A stretch of DNA of 64,000 bases from Bradyrhizobium sp. CIAT3101 (lineage in GTDB: Bacteria; Pseudomonadota; Alphaproteobacteria; Rhizobiales; Xanthobacteraceae): assembly GCF_029714945.1 (NCBI RefSeq), contig NZ_CP121634.1, positions 7,461,001 through 7,525,000 on the forward strand, given 5' to 3'. The translations under genes and the position numbers were made by a program. Below the pieces are notes generated by a model. That model did not search any database, was not told where the DNA came from, and saw nothing but the letters and a program-made list of their open reading frames with translations. Below, piece by piece: positions 1-9,192 of this stretch; the stretch's first letter is position 1; each line of letters opens with the position of its first letter.

Positions 1-65
1 GAATGCGATTGCAGAGCCAGCTATTGCGTGGCAAGCGAGGTGCACCCCCCGTCTACGATCAACGC

Positions 66-1280
66 ATGAGGCGATCGTTGAAGATACTTATCGTGAACAC
101 CCTCTATCCTCCCGACATCATGGGCGGAGCAGAGGTATCGGTATCGCTGCTCGCAGAAGCCTTCATGCGCAAGGGCCACCAGGTCGCCGTCGTCTGCCTG
201 CAGGAGGCGGGCGACGTCTCGGTAGGAGATCGCAACGGCATCCGCACCTATCGGGTGCAGATCGACAATACATACTGGCCGTTTGGACAGACGCGGAAAC
301 CGCCACGGATCGACCGGCTGCGATGGCACTTGCGGGATACCTGGAACAGGCGCGCAGCCAAGCGCTTTGCCGCGATCCTCGACACCGAGAAGCCGGACGT
401 CGTTCACACCAACAATCTGACCGGATTCTCCGTGTCGCTGTGGGCAGAGGCCAAGCGTCGCAATATCCGTGTCGTCCATACGCTGCGGGACTATTCACTC
501 ATCTGCAAACGGTCGACGCTGTTCAGCAAGGGCGATACGTGCAAGGAGCGCTGCCTGGCATGCAAGACGATGACCGTGCCGTATCTCTATGCCTCGCGCA
601 TGGTCGATGCGGTGGTCTCCAACAGCCAGTACGTGCTGGACCGGCACCTGAAACCCGGCTTCTTCCCGGGCGTACCTCACAAGGTGATCTACAACATCGC
701 GGACGCCAGCGCGGGACTTGCCCCGCCGTCTCCGGACGCCGACCTGGCTTTCGGCTTCATCGGCCGGATTGAGCCCGAAAAAGGCATCGATGTCGTCCTG
801 AAAGCAGTCTCTCTGCTCCCCGATTCGGGCTGGCAACTCAAAATCGCCGGAAAGGGCCTTGAAGCTTACGTGAGAGAGCTGAAGGGACGGTATGATAATC
901 CGAGGATCAAATGGCTTGGCTTCGTGAAGTCCGCGGAATTTTACTCCGCCGTGGATGTTTGCCTAATTAGCTCGGTTTGGCCTGAGCCATTGCCGCGGAC
1001 ACTGATAGAAAGCATCAATGCCGGACGCGCGACCATTTGCTCAACCGCCGGCGGAATACCAGAAATCTCTCATTTCTCGACGACACTCGGCTCGTACGAG
1101 CCAAGTGACCACCACAAACTGGCCGAACTGATGAAGCAGGCAATCAGTGAGGCGGCAAAATGGAAGCAGACTTTCCCGCCTCGGCCTGACTTTGCAGCCA
1201 GCTTCACACCGGAAGCTGTCACCGGACAATATCTCGACGTTTATTTGGAAGGCACTTCGAACACCGATGGAGAAAGATGA
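66..1280 (+). CDS. Glycosyltransferase family 4 (GT-B fold), first of a tandem pair
   Basis: This is probably a retaining sugar transferase that acts on a lipid-linked glycan at the cytoplasmic face. The N-terminal Rossmann half opens with KILIVNTLYPPDIMGGAE, and the C-terminal half has GFIGRIEPEKGID near residue 230. An intact EX7E motif (WPEPLPRTLIE) lies near residue 312. Between the halves, around residues 147-168, there is a four-cysteine patch (C-x13-C-x3-C-x2-C) that could bind a metal. The frame stays open upstream to an ATG at position 3, but the ATG at 66 sits directly before the canonical first beta strand, so I chose it. The next gene is a diverged copy. The family is clear; the sugar and acceptor are unknown. 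Confidence 0.85.
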   Translation: MRRSLKILIVNTLYPPDIMGGAEVSVSLLAEAFMRKGHQVAVVCLQEAGDVSVGDRNGIRTYRVQIDNTYWPFGQTRKPPRIDRLRWHLRDTWNRRAAKRFAAILDTEKPDVVHTNNLTGFSVSLWAEAKRRNIRVVHTLRDYSLICKRSTLFSKGDTCKERCLACKTMTVPYLYASRMVDAVVSNSQYVLDRHLKPGFFPGVPHKVIYNIADASAGLAPPSPDADLAFGFIGRIEPEKGIDVVLKAVSLLPDSGWQLKIAGKGLEAYVRELKGRYDNPRIKWLGFVKSAEFYSAVDVCLISSVWPEPLPRTLIESINAGRATICSTAGGIPEISHFSTTLGSYEPSDHHKLAELMKQAISEAAKWKQTFPPRPDFAASFTPEAVTGQYLDVYLEGTSNTDGER

Positions 1281-1331
1281 GAAGAACTCTCGGGGTTCGT
1301 TCACAAATGTATATTGGATGAGATCCTTCCC

Positions 1332-2531
1332 ATGAGGATATTGATCACATCGTCACTGTACCCGACACCGGGCGCACCGAAGGTGGTCGGCGGGGCCGAG
1401 ATATTCGTGCGCCGCATTGCCGAAGGCCTTTTGAAGAGTGGCGATGAAGTCGAAGTCGTTCGCGCCGCCTCGCTGCCTGAGCAGGCGATGGAGACGAGCA
1501 ACGGCATCGACGTATATTCGGCGCCGGTCCACAACATCTACCGGCCCTTCACCGGACAGCGCAGCGCGCCTGCGCGGGGATTGTGGCACGCGACGGAGGA
1601 CTGGCGTCAAAACGCTGAACTTGTGGCCAGCAGGATCAAGGCATTCAAGCCCGACGTGCTACACTCGAACAACCTCTCGGGCCTCACCACGGCGGTATGG
1701 AAGACGGCGGCCGAGCTCAATGTGCCGGTGCTTCACACGTTGCACGACTACTACCTGACCTGCCCGCGGTGCTCGCGCTTCTCGAAGGGGAAGGCCTGCG
1801 AGCATACCTGCATGAGTTGCAGGCTGCTGACCATCAATCGCCGAAGCGCAACCAAATATCTGCGCGGCGTCGTCGGCGTGAGCCAGCGCATCCTCGACAT
1901 CCATCTGGAGACGGGCCTGTTCGCCGATACGCAGCTGCGCAAGGTCATCCCCCATGCATCGACGATGCCGGTCTCCGCGCCTTCGAAGTATTCCGCGGGT
2001 CCCATCCTGACCCTCGGATTCATCGGCCGTCTGACCGAAGAAAAAGGCATCTACAATCTCATCAAGGCGTTCGCCTATCTTCCCCATGACAAGGTGCGCC
2101 TCGTCATCGCGGGCGTCGCGGAGGCGGAGATACAGCACGAGATCCGGGCCATGGCGCCGAAGGCGAGGATCGAGTTTCTCGGCTTCGTCGAGCCCGAGAC
2201 ATTCTACCGTCAGATCGACGTCGTCGTGATTCCGCCGATCTGGGAGGAGCCGGGCCCGCTCGTCGTTGCTGACGCGCAAGCCGCACGAAAGCCTTTCCTC
2301 GGAACGCAATTCGGCGGAATTCCCGAGGCCGTGAAGCGCGGCGCCGTCGGCTGGCTGACCGCGCCCGATCCGAAGTCGCTCGCAGACAGCATTCTGCGCA
2401 TCATGTCGAATCCCGCGGAGCTGGCGGCGATGGTCGACAAGCTCAACGAAAAGAACAACCATCGGACATTCACCGATGTCATCGCCGAATATCGCGACGC
2501 CTTCGAGCTCCTGAGCCGGCACAAGCAATAG
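1332..2531 (+). CDS. Glycosyltransferase family 4, second of a tandem pair
   Basis: This is a GT-B glycosyltransferase paralogous to the upstream gene. Both share the N-terminal GGAE glycine turn, a PDV-H-NNL block, the same four-cysteine patch (here around residues 143-164, starting CPRC) and GFIGRLTEEKGI near residue 230. In the donor-site motif the second glutamate is replaced: WEEPGPLVVAD reads EX7D rather than EX7E, which may alter activity. An ATG lies at 1314, but the ATG at 1332 starts the first beta strand (MRILITSSLYP) and was preferred. The gene is separated from the upstream one by about 50 bases and is probably cotranscribed in a polysaccharide operon. Confidence 0.85.
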   Translation: MRILITSSLYPTPGAPKVVGGAEIFVRRIAEGLLKSGDEVEVVRAASLPEQAMETSNGIDVYSAPVHNIYRPFTGQRSAPARGLWHATEDWRQNAELVASRIKAFKPDVLHSNNLSGLTTAVWKTAAELNVPVLHTLHDYYLTCPRCSRFSKGKACEHTCMSCRLLTINRRSATKYLRGVVGVSQRILDIHLETGLFADTQLRKVIPHASTMPVSAPSKYSAGPILTLGFIGRLTEEKGIYNLIKAFAYLPHDKVRLVIAGVAEAEIQHEIRAMAPKARIEFLGFVEPETFYRQIDVVVIPPIWEEPGPLVVADAQAARKPFLGTQFGGIPEAVKRGAVGWLTAPDPKSLADSILRIMSNPAELAAMVDKLNEKNNHRTFTDVIAEYRDAFELLSRHKQ

Positions 2532-2600
2532 CACTGGGATGACCGGTTTGCGCAACGAGCCCATTCCGTCCTGCGCCTCAGCCCGCGGCCTGAACCTCCC

Positions 2601-4013
2601 ATGACCCGTCTGTTCGCGCTTGTCGGCGTCGTCTACCAGAGTGCGGCGGCGATCATCCTCATCTTCCTGCTCGGCCGCATCCTCTCGCCGCTCGCTTACG
2701 CCAATTTCTCCCTCACGCTCGCCTCCAGTCAGTTGCTCAGCGTGCTGATGTTCGAATGGCTGCAACTGGCCGGCGTGCGCTTTCTGGCCGCCGCCATGCC
2801 GGACGACGCGGCGCGACTGAGAACGTCCCTGTTCGGCGCCGCGCTCGCCAGCGCGCTCGCGCTTCTGGTGATCGGGGGCCTCGCCGTGTCGATCGCGCCC
2901 CCGATCGCCGCGAGCGTAGGTCTGGTCGGCCTTGCACTGGCCGTAGCGCAGGGCGCGACCGATCTCCACTTCATGGTTGTCCGCGTCTCGCACCGGCTTG
3001 GCGCAGCCGCGTTTCTGCTCATTCTGCGAGCCACGCTGATGGTGGGCGGCGCGACGGCCGCCGCGTGGCTGTACGGCACGGCGCAGGCGGCGCTGCTCGG
3101 CATGCTGGGCGCGCAAATCGCCAGCCTGATCGCCGGGCAGTTGCTGCATCCTCACAAACTTCAGAAGGTAACGCGCCCGACCCTGCTGGAGGATTGGAGC
3201 GGCTTCGCCCGCTACGGGATGCTCGCCGCCGGCGCCTCCGTGCTTCACCTTTCGGTCCCGGTCTCGATCCGCTTCGTCGTCGTTTCAGCGCTGGGCGCGA
3301 GCGCTCCCGCGGTCACCGCGGGCTTCTCGATGGCGATCGATCTGCTGCAGCGGCCGTTTGCAGTGCTGGTCGCGGCCATCCACACCGTCAACTATCCCGA
3401 AGTCGTCCATCAATATGAGCGCGGCAGTGCCGACGACTCCCGCGCGGCCGTTGCCCATCTGCTCGATTTCATCATATGCGCCACGTTGGTGATGCTCGGC
3501 GGCCTGATCGGCTTTCTGCCGGACGCGGGACAATTATTCGTTCCGGCGTCCATTCTGGCGAGCTTTCTCCAGACTTCGGCGGCCGCGGCCGGCTTCTATT
3601 TCATGCACTGCCATCTGCAGTCCACGCTCGCGATCACGCCCCATCTGACGAAGTCCGCCACGCGTCTCGTCGTCGTCGCCCTCTGCCAATTGCTGCTCGT
3701 CCTCGCAATAGCCGTGCCGACGCAGGCGATCACGGGAGCGCCGACCTATGTCCTGGTCGGCGCGATCATCGCAACCGGGATCGTCATCGTGCTCGCGGCG
3801 GGACCCATGGTGCGGTTCGGCGCAACGCCGCGATGGGGGCTCGTCGCAGCATCCGTCGCGGGCGCCACGCTCATCGGCGCATTTTCGGCGGTGCCCTCGG
3901 CGTCCGCGCTTGGGCTGGTTGCGAAGATTGTGGCCGCAACCGCCATCGTCGCGCTCCTCGCGTGGAAAGGGCGCTTCCTCGAGCCCGCCGGCGCATCCCG
4001 ATCGGATGTGTAA
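2601..4013 (+). CDS. Polytopic membrane protein, polysaccharide flippase-like
   Basis: The 470-residue protein is almost entirely hydrophobic, with about 12 to 14 predicted membrane segments starting at residue 5. Segments are separated by short polar loops, as in Wzx/MVF-type lipid-linked oligosaccharide flippases. It lies between glycosyltransferase genes and a second flippase-like gene, which supports moving undecaprenyl-linked repeat units across the inner membrane. No catalytic motif is visible. The start ATG lacks a clear Shine-Dalgarno sequence. It could instead be another type of polysaccharide-locus membrane protein; the family assignment rests on topology and context. Confidence 0.65.
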   Translation: MTRLFALVGVVYQSAAAIILIFLLGRILSPLAYANFSLTLASSQLLSVLMFEWLQLAGVRFLAAAMPDDAARLRTSLFGAALASALALLVIGGLAVSIAPPIAASVGLVGLALAVAQGATDLHFMVVRVSHRLGAAAFLLILRATLMVGGATAAAWLYGTAQAALLGMLGAQIASLIAGQLLHPHKLQKVTRPTLLEDWSGFARYGMLAAGASVLHLSVPVSIRFVVVSALGASAPAVTAGFSMAIDLLQRPFAVLVAAIHTVNYPEVVHQYERGSADDSRAAVAHLLDFIICATLVMLGGLIGFLPDAGQLFVPASILASFLQTSAAAAGFYFMHCHLQSTLAITPHLTKSATRLVVVALCQLLLVLAIAVPTQAITGAPTYVLVGAIIATGIVIVLAAGPMVRFGATPRWGLVAASVAGATLIGAFSAVPSASALGLVAKIVAATAIVALLAWKGRFLEPAGASRSDV

Positions 4014-4195
4014 CGACAGCGTGACGCCGCGATGCTCGCCAGAATGAAAAATGGCCTGCCCAACAACTTGGCAATGCCTGCTGCCCGATTGCTTGTCTTG
4101 CCAGTTGTGCATGTGCGAGATAAACGCGCGGGTGCAGGGCTGGGCCGCATGGAACCTGAGTGGGCGTCATCCCGTGGCGCCCGGAGATCGACGTA

Positions 4196-5638
4196 ATGCT
4201 GAAAAACCTGCTGTCGATGTCCGGCATGAACGTTCTCAAATCCGGCCTGCAATTCGCGATGACCGTCATGATGACGTATTTCGCAGCACCGGCCGAATTC
4301 GGTCTCGTCACCTTTTCACTGCCGTTCGTCGGATTCATCGCGCTGTTGACCGATCTGGGCATGTCGAGCGCCATGGTGCAGCGGCAAACGCTCGATCGCG
4401 ACGACGCGGGCGCCGCGATCACGCTGATCTGCGCCATCGGCCTGCTCTGCGCCGTGATCCTGGCGATCATCTCCGCGCCTCTCGCCGCAGGTCTCGAGAT
4501 GGAGGGATTGGGAAGCGTGCTCGCCACGCTGTCGATTTCGGTGGTGCTCTCCATCGCCGCCCTCGGCCCGCGCGCCGTGTTGGAACGGCACCTGCGCTAC
4601 CAGGTCGTGGCCAGCGTCGAGATCGTCGCCGTCATCGTTTCGGTGCTCACCTGCGTTCTCGGCGCTTTCCTGGGCTGGGGCGTCTGGGCGCTGGTTGCCT
4701 ATTACGTGGTGGTCCAGATCGTTCGTGCCGCGGCCTTCGCCATCATCGCGCGCAAGGATGTGCAGCTCAACTTTCAATGGGGCCGCGTGCGCTCGATCCT
4801 GACCTTCGGCGGTTGGGTGCTGGCGAGCAATCTGCTCAACTTTGCCGGTCGCGCGGTTGGCAACGTCCTGATCGGCGGCGCGGTGGGCGCGGCCGCCGTC
4901 GGTCTGTACGGTCTGGCTTACCAGATCATGATCCTGCCGCTGATGGTGATCACCTGGCCCGGCAGCGGCGTGCTCATGGCGACGCTCAGCCGTCAAGCCG
5001 CCAAAGGATCGCTGCAGGAGCGCAACGAGATCATTTGCGGCGTGCTGTCGCTGACGGCGGCCGTGGTCTTTCCCGGCATGCTCTATCTCACGTTCGGCGC
5101 CGACTACCTTTTCACCGCGTTCTTTCCGGCCAAATGGACCGGCATCATTCCGCTGGTCGGGCTGATGTCGATAGCCGGTGCGGCGCAGTCGATCACCGCC
5201 TACAGCGGCGCCATGCTGCTGTCGCGGGGCAAGGCTCAGCTGCAATTCTGGGTTTCGACCGCGAACAGCATCTCGACCATCGTGGCGTTCGTCATCGGCC
5301 TGAGATTCGGGCTGATCGGGATCATCAAGATCTATCTTGCGGTGACGCTCATCGTGTCCGTCGCCACGATGCTGATCACCTCCTGGGAGACCAGGCTGCC
5401 GGTATTCGATCTGGTCAAGGCGCTTGCGCCCGCAACCGTCGCCACGCTGCTCGGCCTCTTTGCCGCAAATCGCGTCATGGAGATGGCCGCCACGCCGAAG
5501 TCAGCCTGGCTGCTCGGCACGACCGCATACGTCCTGACGATCGCGATCAGCTACCTGCTGTTTCATCGGCAACTGGCACGGAGCCTGCTCGGCCTGCGGG
5601 ATCTCGAACTGAACAAGGAGCGCGTCGCTGCGACCTAG
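4196..5638 (+). CDS. Oligosaccharide flippase (WzxC/MATE-like)
   Basis: This 480-residue polytopic protein resembles the lipopolysaccharide biosynthesis/WzxC branch of the MOP flippase superfamily. It starts MLKNLLSMSGMNVLKSGLQF and continues with an AEFG-L/F-F pattern typical of the first helical hairpin of these flippases. A GTG at 4160 would add 12 residues, but the ATG at 4196 is preceded by GGAG at a workable distance and fits the usual N-terminus. Its proposed role is translocation of the lipid-linked repeat unit assembled by the neighbouring transferases. It is the second flippase-like gene in the locus, so two polymers or two steps may be served. Confidence 0.8.
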   Translation: MLKNLLSMSGMNVLKSGLQFAMTVMMTYFAAPAEFGLVTFSLPFVGFIALLTDLGMSSAMVQRQTLDRDDAGAAITLICAIGLLCAVILAIISAPLAAGLEMEGLGSVLATLSISVVLSIAALGPRAVLERHLRYQVVASVEIVAVIVSVLTCVLGAFLGWGVWALVAYYVVVQIVRAAAFAIIARKDVQLNFQWGRVRSILTFGGWVLASNLLNFAGRAVGNVLIGGAVGAAAVGLYGLAYQIMILPLMVITWPGSGVLMATLSRQAAKGSLQERNEIICGVLSLTAAVVFPGMLYLTFGADYLFTAFFPAKWTGIIPLVGLMSIAGAAQSITAYSGAMLLSRGKAQLQFWVSTANSISTIVAFVIGLRFGLIGIIKIYLAVTLIVSVATMLITSWETRLPVFDLVKALAPATVATLLGLFAANRVMEMAATPKSAWLLGTTAYVLTIAISYLLFHRQLARSLLGLRDLELNKERVAAT

Positions 5639-5664
5639 CCATCCCGCCGCGAGAGATTGATGAG

Positions 5665-6429
5665 ATGACATCGAAAGGACCCATGAATATCCTGATCATG
5701 ACGGCGACCATCACGCCGAAAGCCGACGTGCGAAGCCTTGGCCGGAAGGATCCCGCCCTCCGCCGCAAGGACTATGAAGACGCGCTCTGGTTCTACGGCC
5801 GGCTGGTCGGCCAGTGCATCGACCAGATCGTCTTCGTCGAGAACTCGGAATCCGACTTGTCCAGTCTCGAGGCCATCGCCAAGCAGTTGAACATCGTCGA
5901 CAAGATCGAGTTCATTTCCTTTCCCGGGCTCGACTATCCCCAGATGTACGGCCGCGGCTACGGCGAGCTGTTCCTGCTCGACTACGCGATGGCGAACTCG
6001 CGCTTCATCAGGGAATGCGACGCCGACACGCCGATCTGGAAGATGACCGGCCGCTATATCGTCCTGAATCTGGCCAAGCTGATCCAGAAGACCCCGAAGG
6101 GGTTCGCCTTCTACGTCAACATGCGGAACTACCCCAAAAGGGTGGTCGACATGTACATGATGGCGTGGACCAAGGCCGGCTATCGCCAATACCTGCAGGG
6201 CAAGTGCAAGCTCTACGAGGAGACGTCCGCCGCCGCGTTCCCCGAAAAGGCGCTGCGCGATGATTTCGAGGCCGCGCCGAAGACGTCAAAATTCCTTCCA
6301 CGGTTCCGGACGGTGCCGCTCGTGAGCGGCATCCGCGGCCTCGATAACAAGGGATATGCAACCGACAACATCTGGAAGTTCTACATTCGGGTCGCCCTGG
6401 ACACGGTCTGCCCCTGGCTCTGGATCTAG
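5665..6429 (+). CDS. Putative glycosyltransferase-like protein of unknown specificity
   Basis: This is a soluble protein of about 254 residues. It opens with a hydrophobic beta strand (NILIMTATITP), and a CDAD motif follows near residue 115, shortly before WKMTGRYIVLNL. A DxD-like triplet followed by K-x-x-GRY is reminiscent of the GT-A/WavE-type transferases in LPS loci, but I cannot name the family with certainty. The ATG at 5665 has a purine-rich stretch (GAGAG) upstream; an ATG at 5683 with AAAGGA just before it is an alternative. The gene follows the flippase by 26 bases and appears to be the last gene of this rightward run. Confidence 0.6.
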   Translation: MTSKGPMNILIMTATITPKADVRSLGRKDPALRRKDYEDALWFYGRLVGQCIDQIVFVENSESDLSSLEAIAKQLNIVDKIEFISFPGLDYPQMYGRGYGELFLLDYAMANSRFIRECDADTPIWKMTGRYIVLNLAKLIQKTPKGFAFYVNMRNYPKRVVDMYMMAWTKAGYRQYLQGKCKLYEETSAAAFPEKALRDDFEAAPKTSKFLPRFRTVPLVSGIRGLDNKGYATDNIWKFYIRVALDTVCPWLWI

Positions 6430-6445
6430 GACGAATGTTGCCACG

Positions 6446-6465
6446 GGCGCGGCGTGTGCCGCGCC
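6446..6465. terminator. GC-rich hairpin between convergent genes
   Basis: A perfect 8-bp inverted repeat (GGCGCGGC / GCCGCGCC) with a 4-base loop lies between the stops of two converging genes and touches the last base of the leftward stop codon. No clear U tract follows, so its function as a bidirectional terminator is inferred from position and stem strength. Confidence 0.5.
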
Positions 6466-7565
6466 TACATTCCGCGCTTTGTCAGTTCCTCGGCCTCATG
6501 CGGCGCAAGCTGCCCTCCGGCGAAGCGTGACAGCATGTAGAGCGGAACCTTCGGCGTTTTGAGGTCGTACATCAGGCCGAAGCGGTTTTCCGGCGGGGCC
6601 TTCTTCGGCTCGTCGAACAGCTCGTAGATCAGCACGCTCTCGACGTCGGCATCGACCTGATTGGCGATGAAGCTCAACGTGGCGTGCAGGCTCTTGTAGC
6701 ACGTTTCGGTGAGAGGCTTGCCGGCTTCGTTCTCGTAGGCCGGCTTGTAGATCTCCGCGCAATTGACCTCGTTGAAGACCACCGGCTTGCCATAGGTCGC
6801 GAGCTTCTTGAACAGATTGTAGGGCTGCCTGCTGCCGCCCCACGCGCGGTTCGGATTCTGATTCAGGACTTCATAATAGTGATAGGAGATGACATCGAAT
6901 CCAACGCCCTTCGACGCCATGAAGTCGAGGAAGCCGAACATCGTCGACGTGGTGTTGAGCACCCGTCGCAAATGCGTCCCGTGCTCGCGATTGATCTTGT
7001 CGATCGCATCCGACATGCCCTTGAGGACCGCGACCCAGTCGTTCATGACCGGCATGTCGAATTCCTCGGCGGTCCAGCCGTGGCCATAGAGCTTCTTGCC
7101 GCTGGAATCCAGCGCCAGAAGGTTGATCTCGTTGCCCATCTCCCAATCGTTGATCTGGTCCTTGAAATTGATCACGAAGGTGTAAGTTCTCGAATAGGCC
7201 TGCTGATACAGCGCATTCCAGTCGCCGGCCGGATACTTGCCTCCGTCGGTGCGATCGCCCCAGGCAAACGGAGTAGCCAGGATCGGCTTGAGCGTGATGC
7301 CGTAGGTCTTGGCCAGCGCCAGCATGTCCCGGTACATCTGGACCTCGTAGGGATCGGTATCCCGCGCGAGATTTGCAGCGACGCGGTATTGCGTGAGCCC
7401 GCGGGCTCGCATGACCTCAAAGACCGCCTTCAGATCGACGCGCCGTGCGTCGGGACCATCGACCCCCCAGGTGAGCGGACCCGCGCTGGCTTTCTCGATG
7501 GATGCCACCAGACCGAGCGTCAGCAGCACCACGGCCAGAAACATTCTCTTTACTGCCACGAACAT
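6465..7565 (-). CDS. Secreted glycoside hydrolase, clan GH-A-like
   Basis: The protein (367 residues) starts with a signal peptide (basic MFVAVKR, hydrophobic core, cleavage near KASA-GPL). The mature part looks like a TIM-barrel glycosidase. WEMGNEINL near residue 143 fits the acid/base Glu-after-Asn signature, and VVFNEVNC near residue 265 fits the nucleophile Glu. Upstream ATG codons exist, but the one at 7565 has GGAGG five bases ahead and begins the signal sequence. Its likely job is periplasmic or extracellular trimming of the polymer made by this locus. It is transcribed divergently from the GT2 gene. The exact GH family (39, 53 or 5-like) is not resolved. Confidence 0.75.
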   Translation of the reverse strand: MFVAVKRMFLAVVLLTLGLVASIEKASAGPLTWGVDGPDARRVDLKAVFEVMRARGLTQYRVAANLARDTDPYEVQMYRDMLALAKTYGITLKPILATPFAWGDRTDGGKYPAGDWNALYQQAYSRTYTFVINFKDQINDWEMGNEINLLALDSSGKKLYGHGWTAEEFDMPVMNDWVAVLKGMSDAIDKINREHGTHLRRVLNTTSTMFGFLDFMASKGVGFDVISYHYYEVLNQNPNRAWGGSRQPYNLFKKLATYGKPVVFNEVNCAEIYKPAYENEAGKPLTETCYKSLHATLSFIANQVDADVESVLIYELFDEPKKAPPENRFGLMYDLKTPKVPLYMLSRFAGGQLAPHEAEELTKRGM

Positions 7566-7768
7566 CGCGCCTCCATGCGCCCGAGAAACTGCATGCATCC
7601 GATTCCGATCCACCATCACCTGCATCTGCGCGACCGACCTTCACAATATGATCACAATGAGTCCTCACCGGCAAAGCGCGGCCGCTGTCGGAGCGAACAT
7701 ACGTTTGCACGCTTTTGTGGCGAAAATTGCCGGAGGAATTGCCGTTCCAATTCGACTGAGTATCTATA

Positions 7769-8923
7769 ATGTCGCCCGAATGGAACGACTTAACGCCAAG
7801 CGAGAGTAAATTGTCGAACGCTCCCCTCGAATCGAAGCCACCGATCGTCCTCAATCGCTCGACCGAAGCGGGGCGCTCGGTCGCATGTGTCATCGTGACA
7901 TACGGACGACGCGAGCAGCTGGTGCGGCGGACCGTTGCCGCCGTTCAGGCCAGCCCCGCGGTCAAACGCGTGATCGTGGTCGACAATGGATGCAACCGGC
8001 CGGTGATGGTTGACGATTTCGCAACCATGCCTCCCGTCGACGTTGTCAGGCTCGATTCAAATCTGGGATCGGCCGGCGGCTTTCACGCCGGCATCACCGC
8101 AGCCCAGCGGCTCGAGGACGCCGATTTGGGGTTCGTCCTCATTCTGGACGACGATAATGTCGGCGAGGACGGCTTCCTGGATCGCTTGCTCGCGCTGCAT
8201 ACGGCGCTCGGCGCGACGGACGATATCGGGCTGTGCGCATTGCGCAGGCATCGGGGCATCTATCCGACCCTGCTCGCCGATCAGAACGCCGTGGCCATCC
8301 GCGCCAACTCGTTCCTGAACTTTCATCTCGCCTCGCTTCCGTCGAAACTTTGGCGGCGGTTTGCGCGGTCCGCGCGGCGGAATCCGGAAAATTACGGGGA
8401 GTTTCATCTGCGCCGGATCGAGACCGCACCGTATGGCGGACTCCTGCTGCCGATCGGCGCGGTCCGGAAGGTTTCGCCTCCGAACAAGGAGTTCGTCCTC
8501 TACAGCGACGACCACGACTACTCGCTGCGCCTGATGGACGCAGGCATCGCCATCTATCTGACGGATGTCGGTTGCATCAACGACGCCGAAGAATCCTGGG
8601 ACAAGAAGCCGAGCGCCAGCGCGCGCAGCGCGCTCGTCAGCCCCGACGCACCGGCGTGGCGGCTCTATTATGCCTGCCGGAACCGGATCTTGATTGAGAA
8701 ACGGTATACAACCTCCCCGATTGTCTATCGAATCAATCGAACGAGCTACGTTGGCCTGCTCGCGATCGAGGCAATCCTGGCTTACCGCAGCCTCAATGGT
8801 GCCAGAAAGGCGCTTCGTCCGCTGCTCGAAGCCATCGCCGACGGCGACGCACAGCGACTTGGGTGGCGAACCGAATATCAATTGCCGGGCGCATCACCAT
8901 CGAGCACTGCGTCCGCGCATTAG
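7769..8923 (+). CDS. Glycosyltransferase family 2 (GlfT1/rhamnosyltransferase-like)
   Basis: This is an inverting GT-A transferase. After a ~35-residue N-terminal extension come VACVIVTYGRREQL, the nucleotide-binding VVDNGC, the NLGSAGGFHAG motif and the metal-binding LILDDDN near residue 127. This arrangement is typical of galactofuranosyl and rhamnosyl transferases of the GlfT1 type. A later EESWDKKP segment fits the acceptor-side region. It has no membrane span. It sits alone between the divergent hydrolase gene and the giant repeat protein and probably adds a residue to the locus polysaccharide. The ribosome-binding site is weak. Confidence 0.85.
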   Translation: MSPEWNDLTPSESKLSNAPLESKPPIVLNRSTEAGRSVACVIVTYGRREQLVRRTVAAVQASPAVKRVIVVDNGCNRPVMVDDFATMPPVDVVRLDSNLGSAGGFHAGITAAQRLEDADLGFVLILDDDNVGEDGFLDRLLALHTALGATDDIGLCALRRHRGIYPTLLADQNAVAIRANSFLNFHLASLPSKLWRRFARSARRNPENYGEFHLRRIETAPYGGLLLPIGAVRKVSPPNKEFVLYSDDHDYSLRLMDAGIAIYLTDVGCINDAEESWDKKPSASARSALVSPDAPAWRLYYACRNRILIEKRYTTSPIVYRINRTSYVGLLAIEAILAYRSLNGARKALRPLLEAIADGDAQRLGWRTEYQLPGASPSSTASAH

Positions 8924-9192
8924 CGCACGACGAATCATTTTCGATTGCGCAAACGATTCACGCGACTGTCATGGAACATTCCGTAGAACGACGGGCCAAT
9001 TGTGAATCGTAATTAGGCAATCGCGTCCAGTTCCTGCGAGGAACAAGCAGTGTCGCGCAATGTGCTGAAAATACTTGCAGTTCGTTCCGCGAAAAGCCGC
9101 GGATATCTACATCTTTAGCCTTCTTTCTAACGTCACTGACAAACTCTGCCGCTACGCATGGAGCAACACAGCGGGCATCACCAGAGTAAGTC

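Noticed and set aside
1659..3248. Very long leftward open frame (about 529 codons) opposite the glycosyltransferase and flippase genes
   Set aside because: It runs antisense to two clearly coding genes, is dominated by Arg, Gly, Asp and Glu, and has no domain. Long antisense frames are expected at this GC and codon bias.
4051..5664. Long rightward open frame running over the second flippase in another frame and joining the next gene
   Set aside because: The protein is arginine-rich and repetitive, while the alternative frame encodes a clear flippase. Only the part from 5665 on looks like protein.
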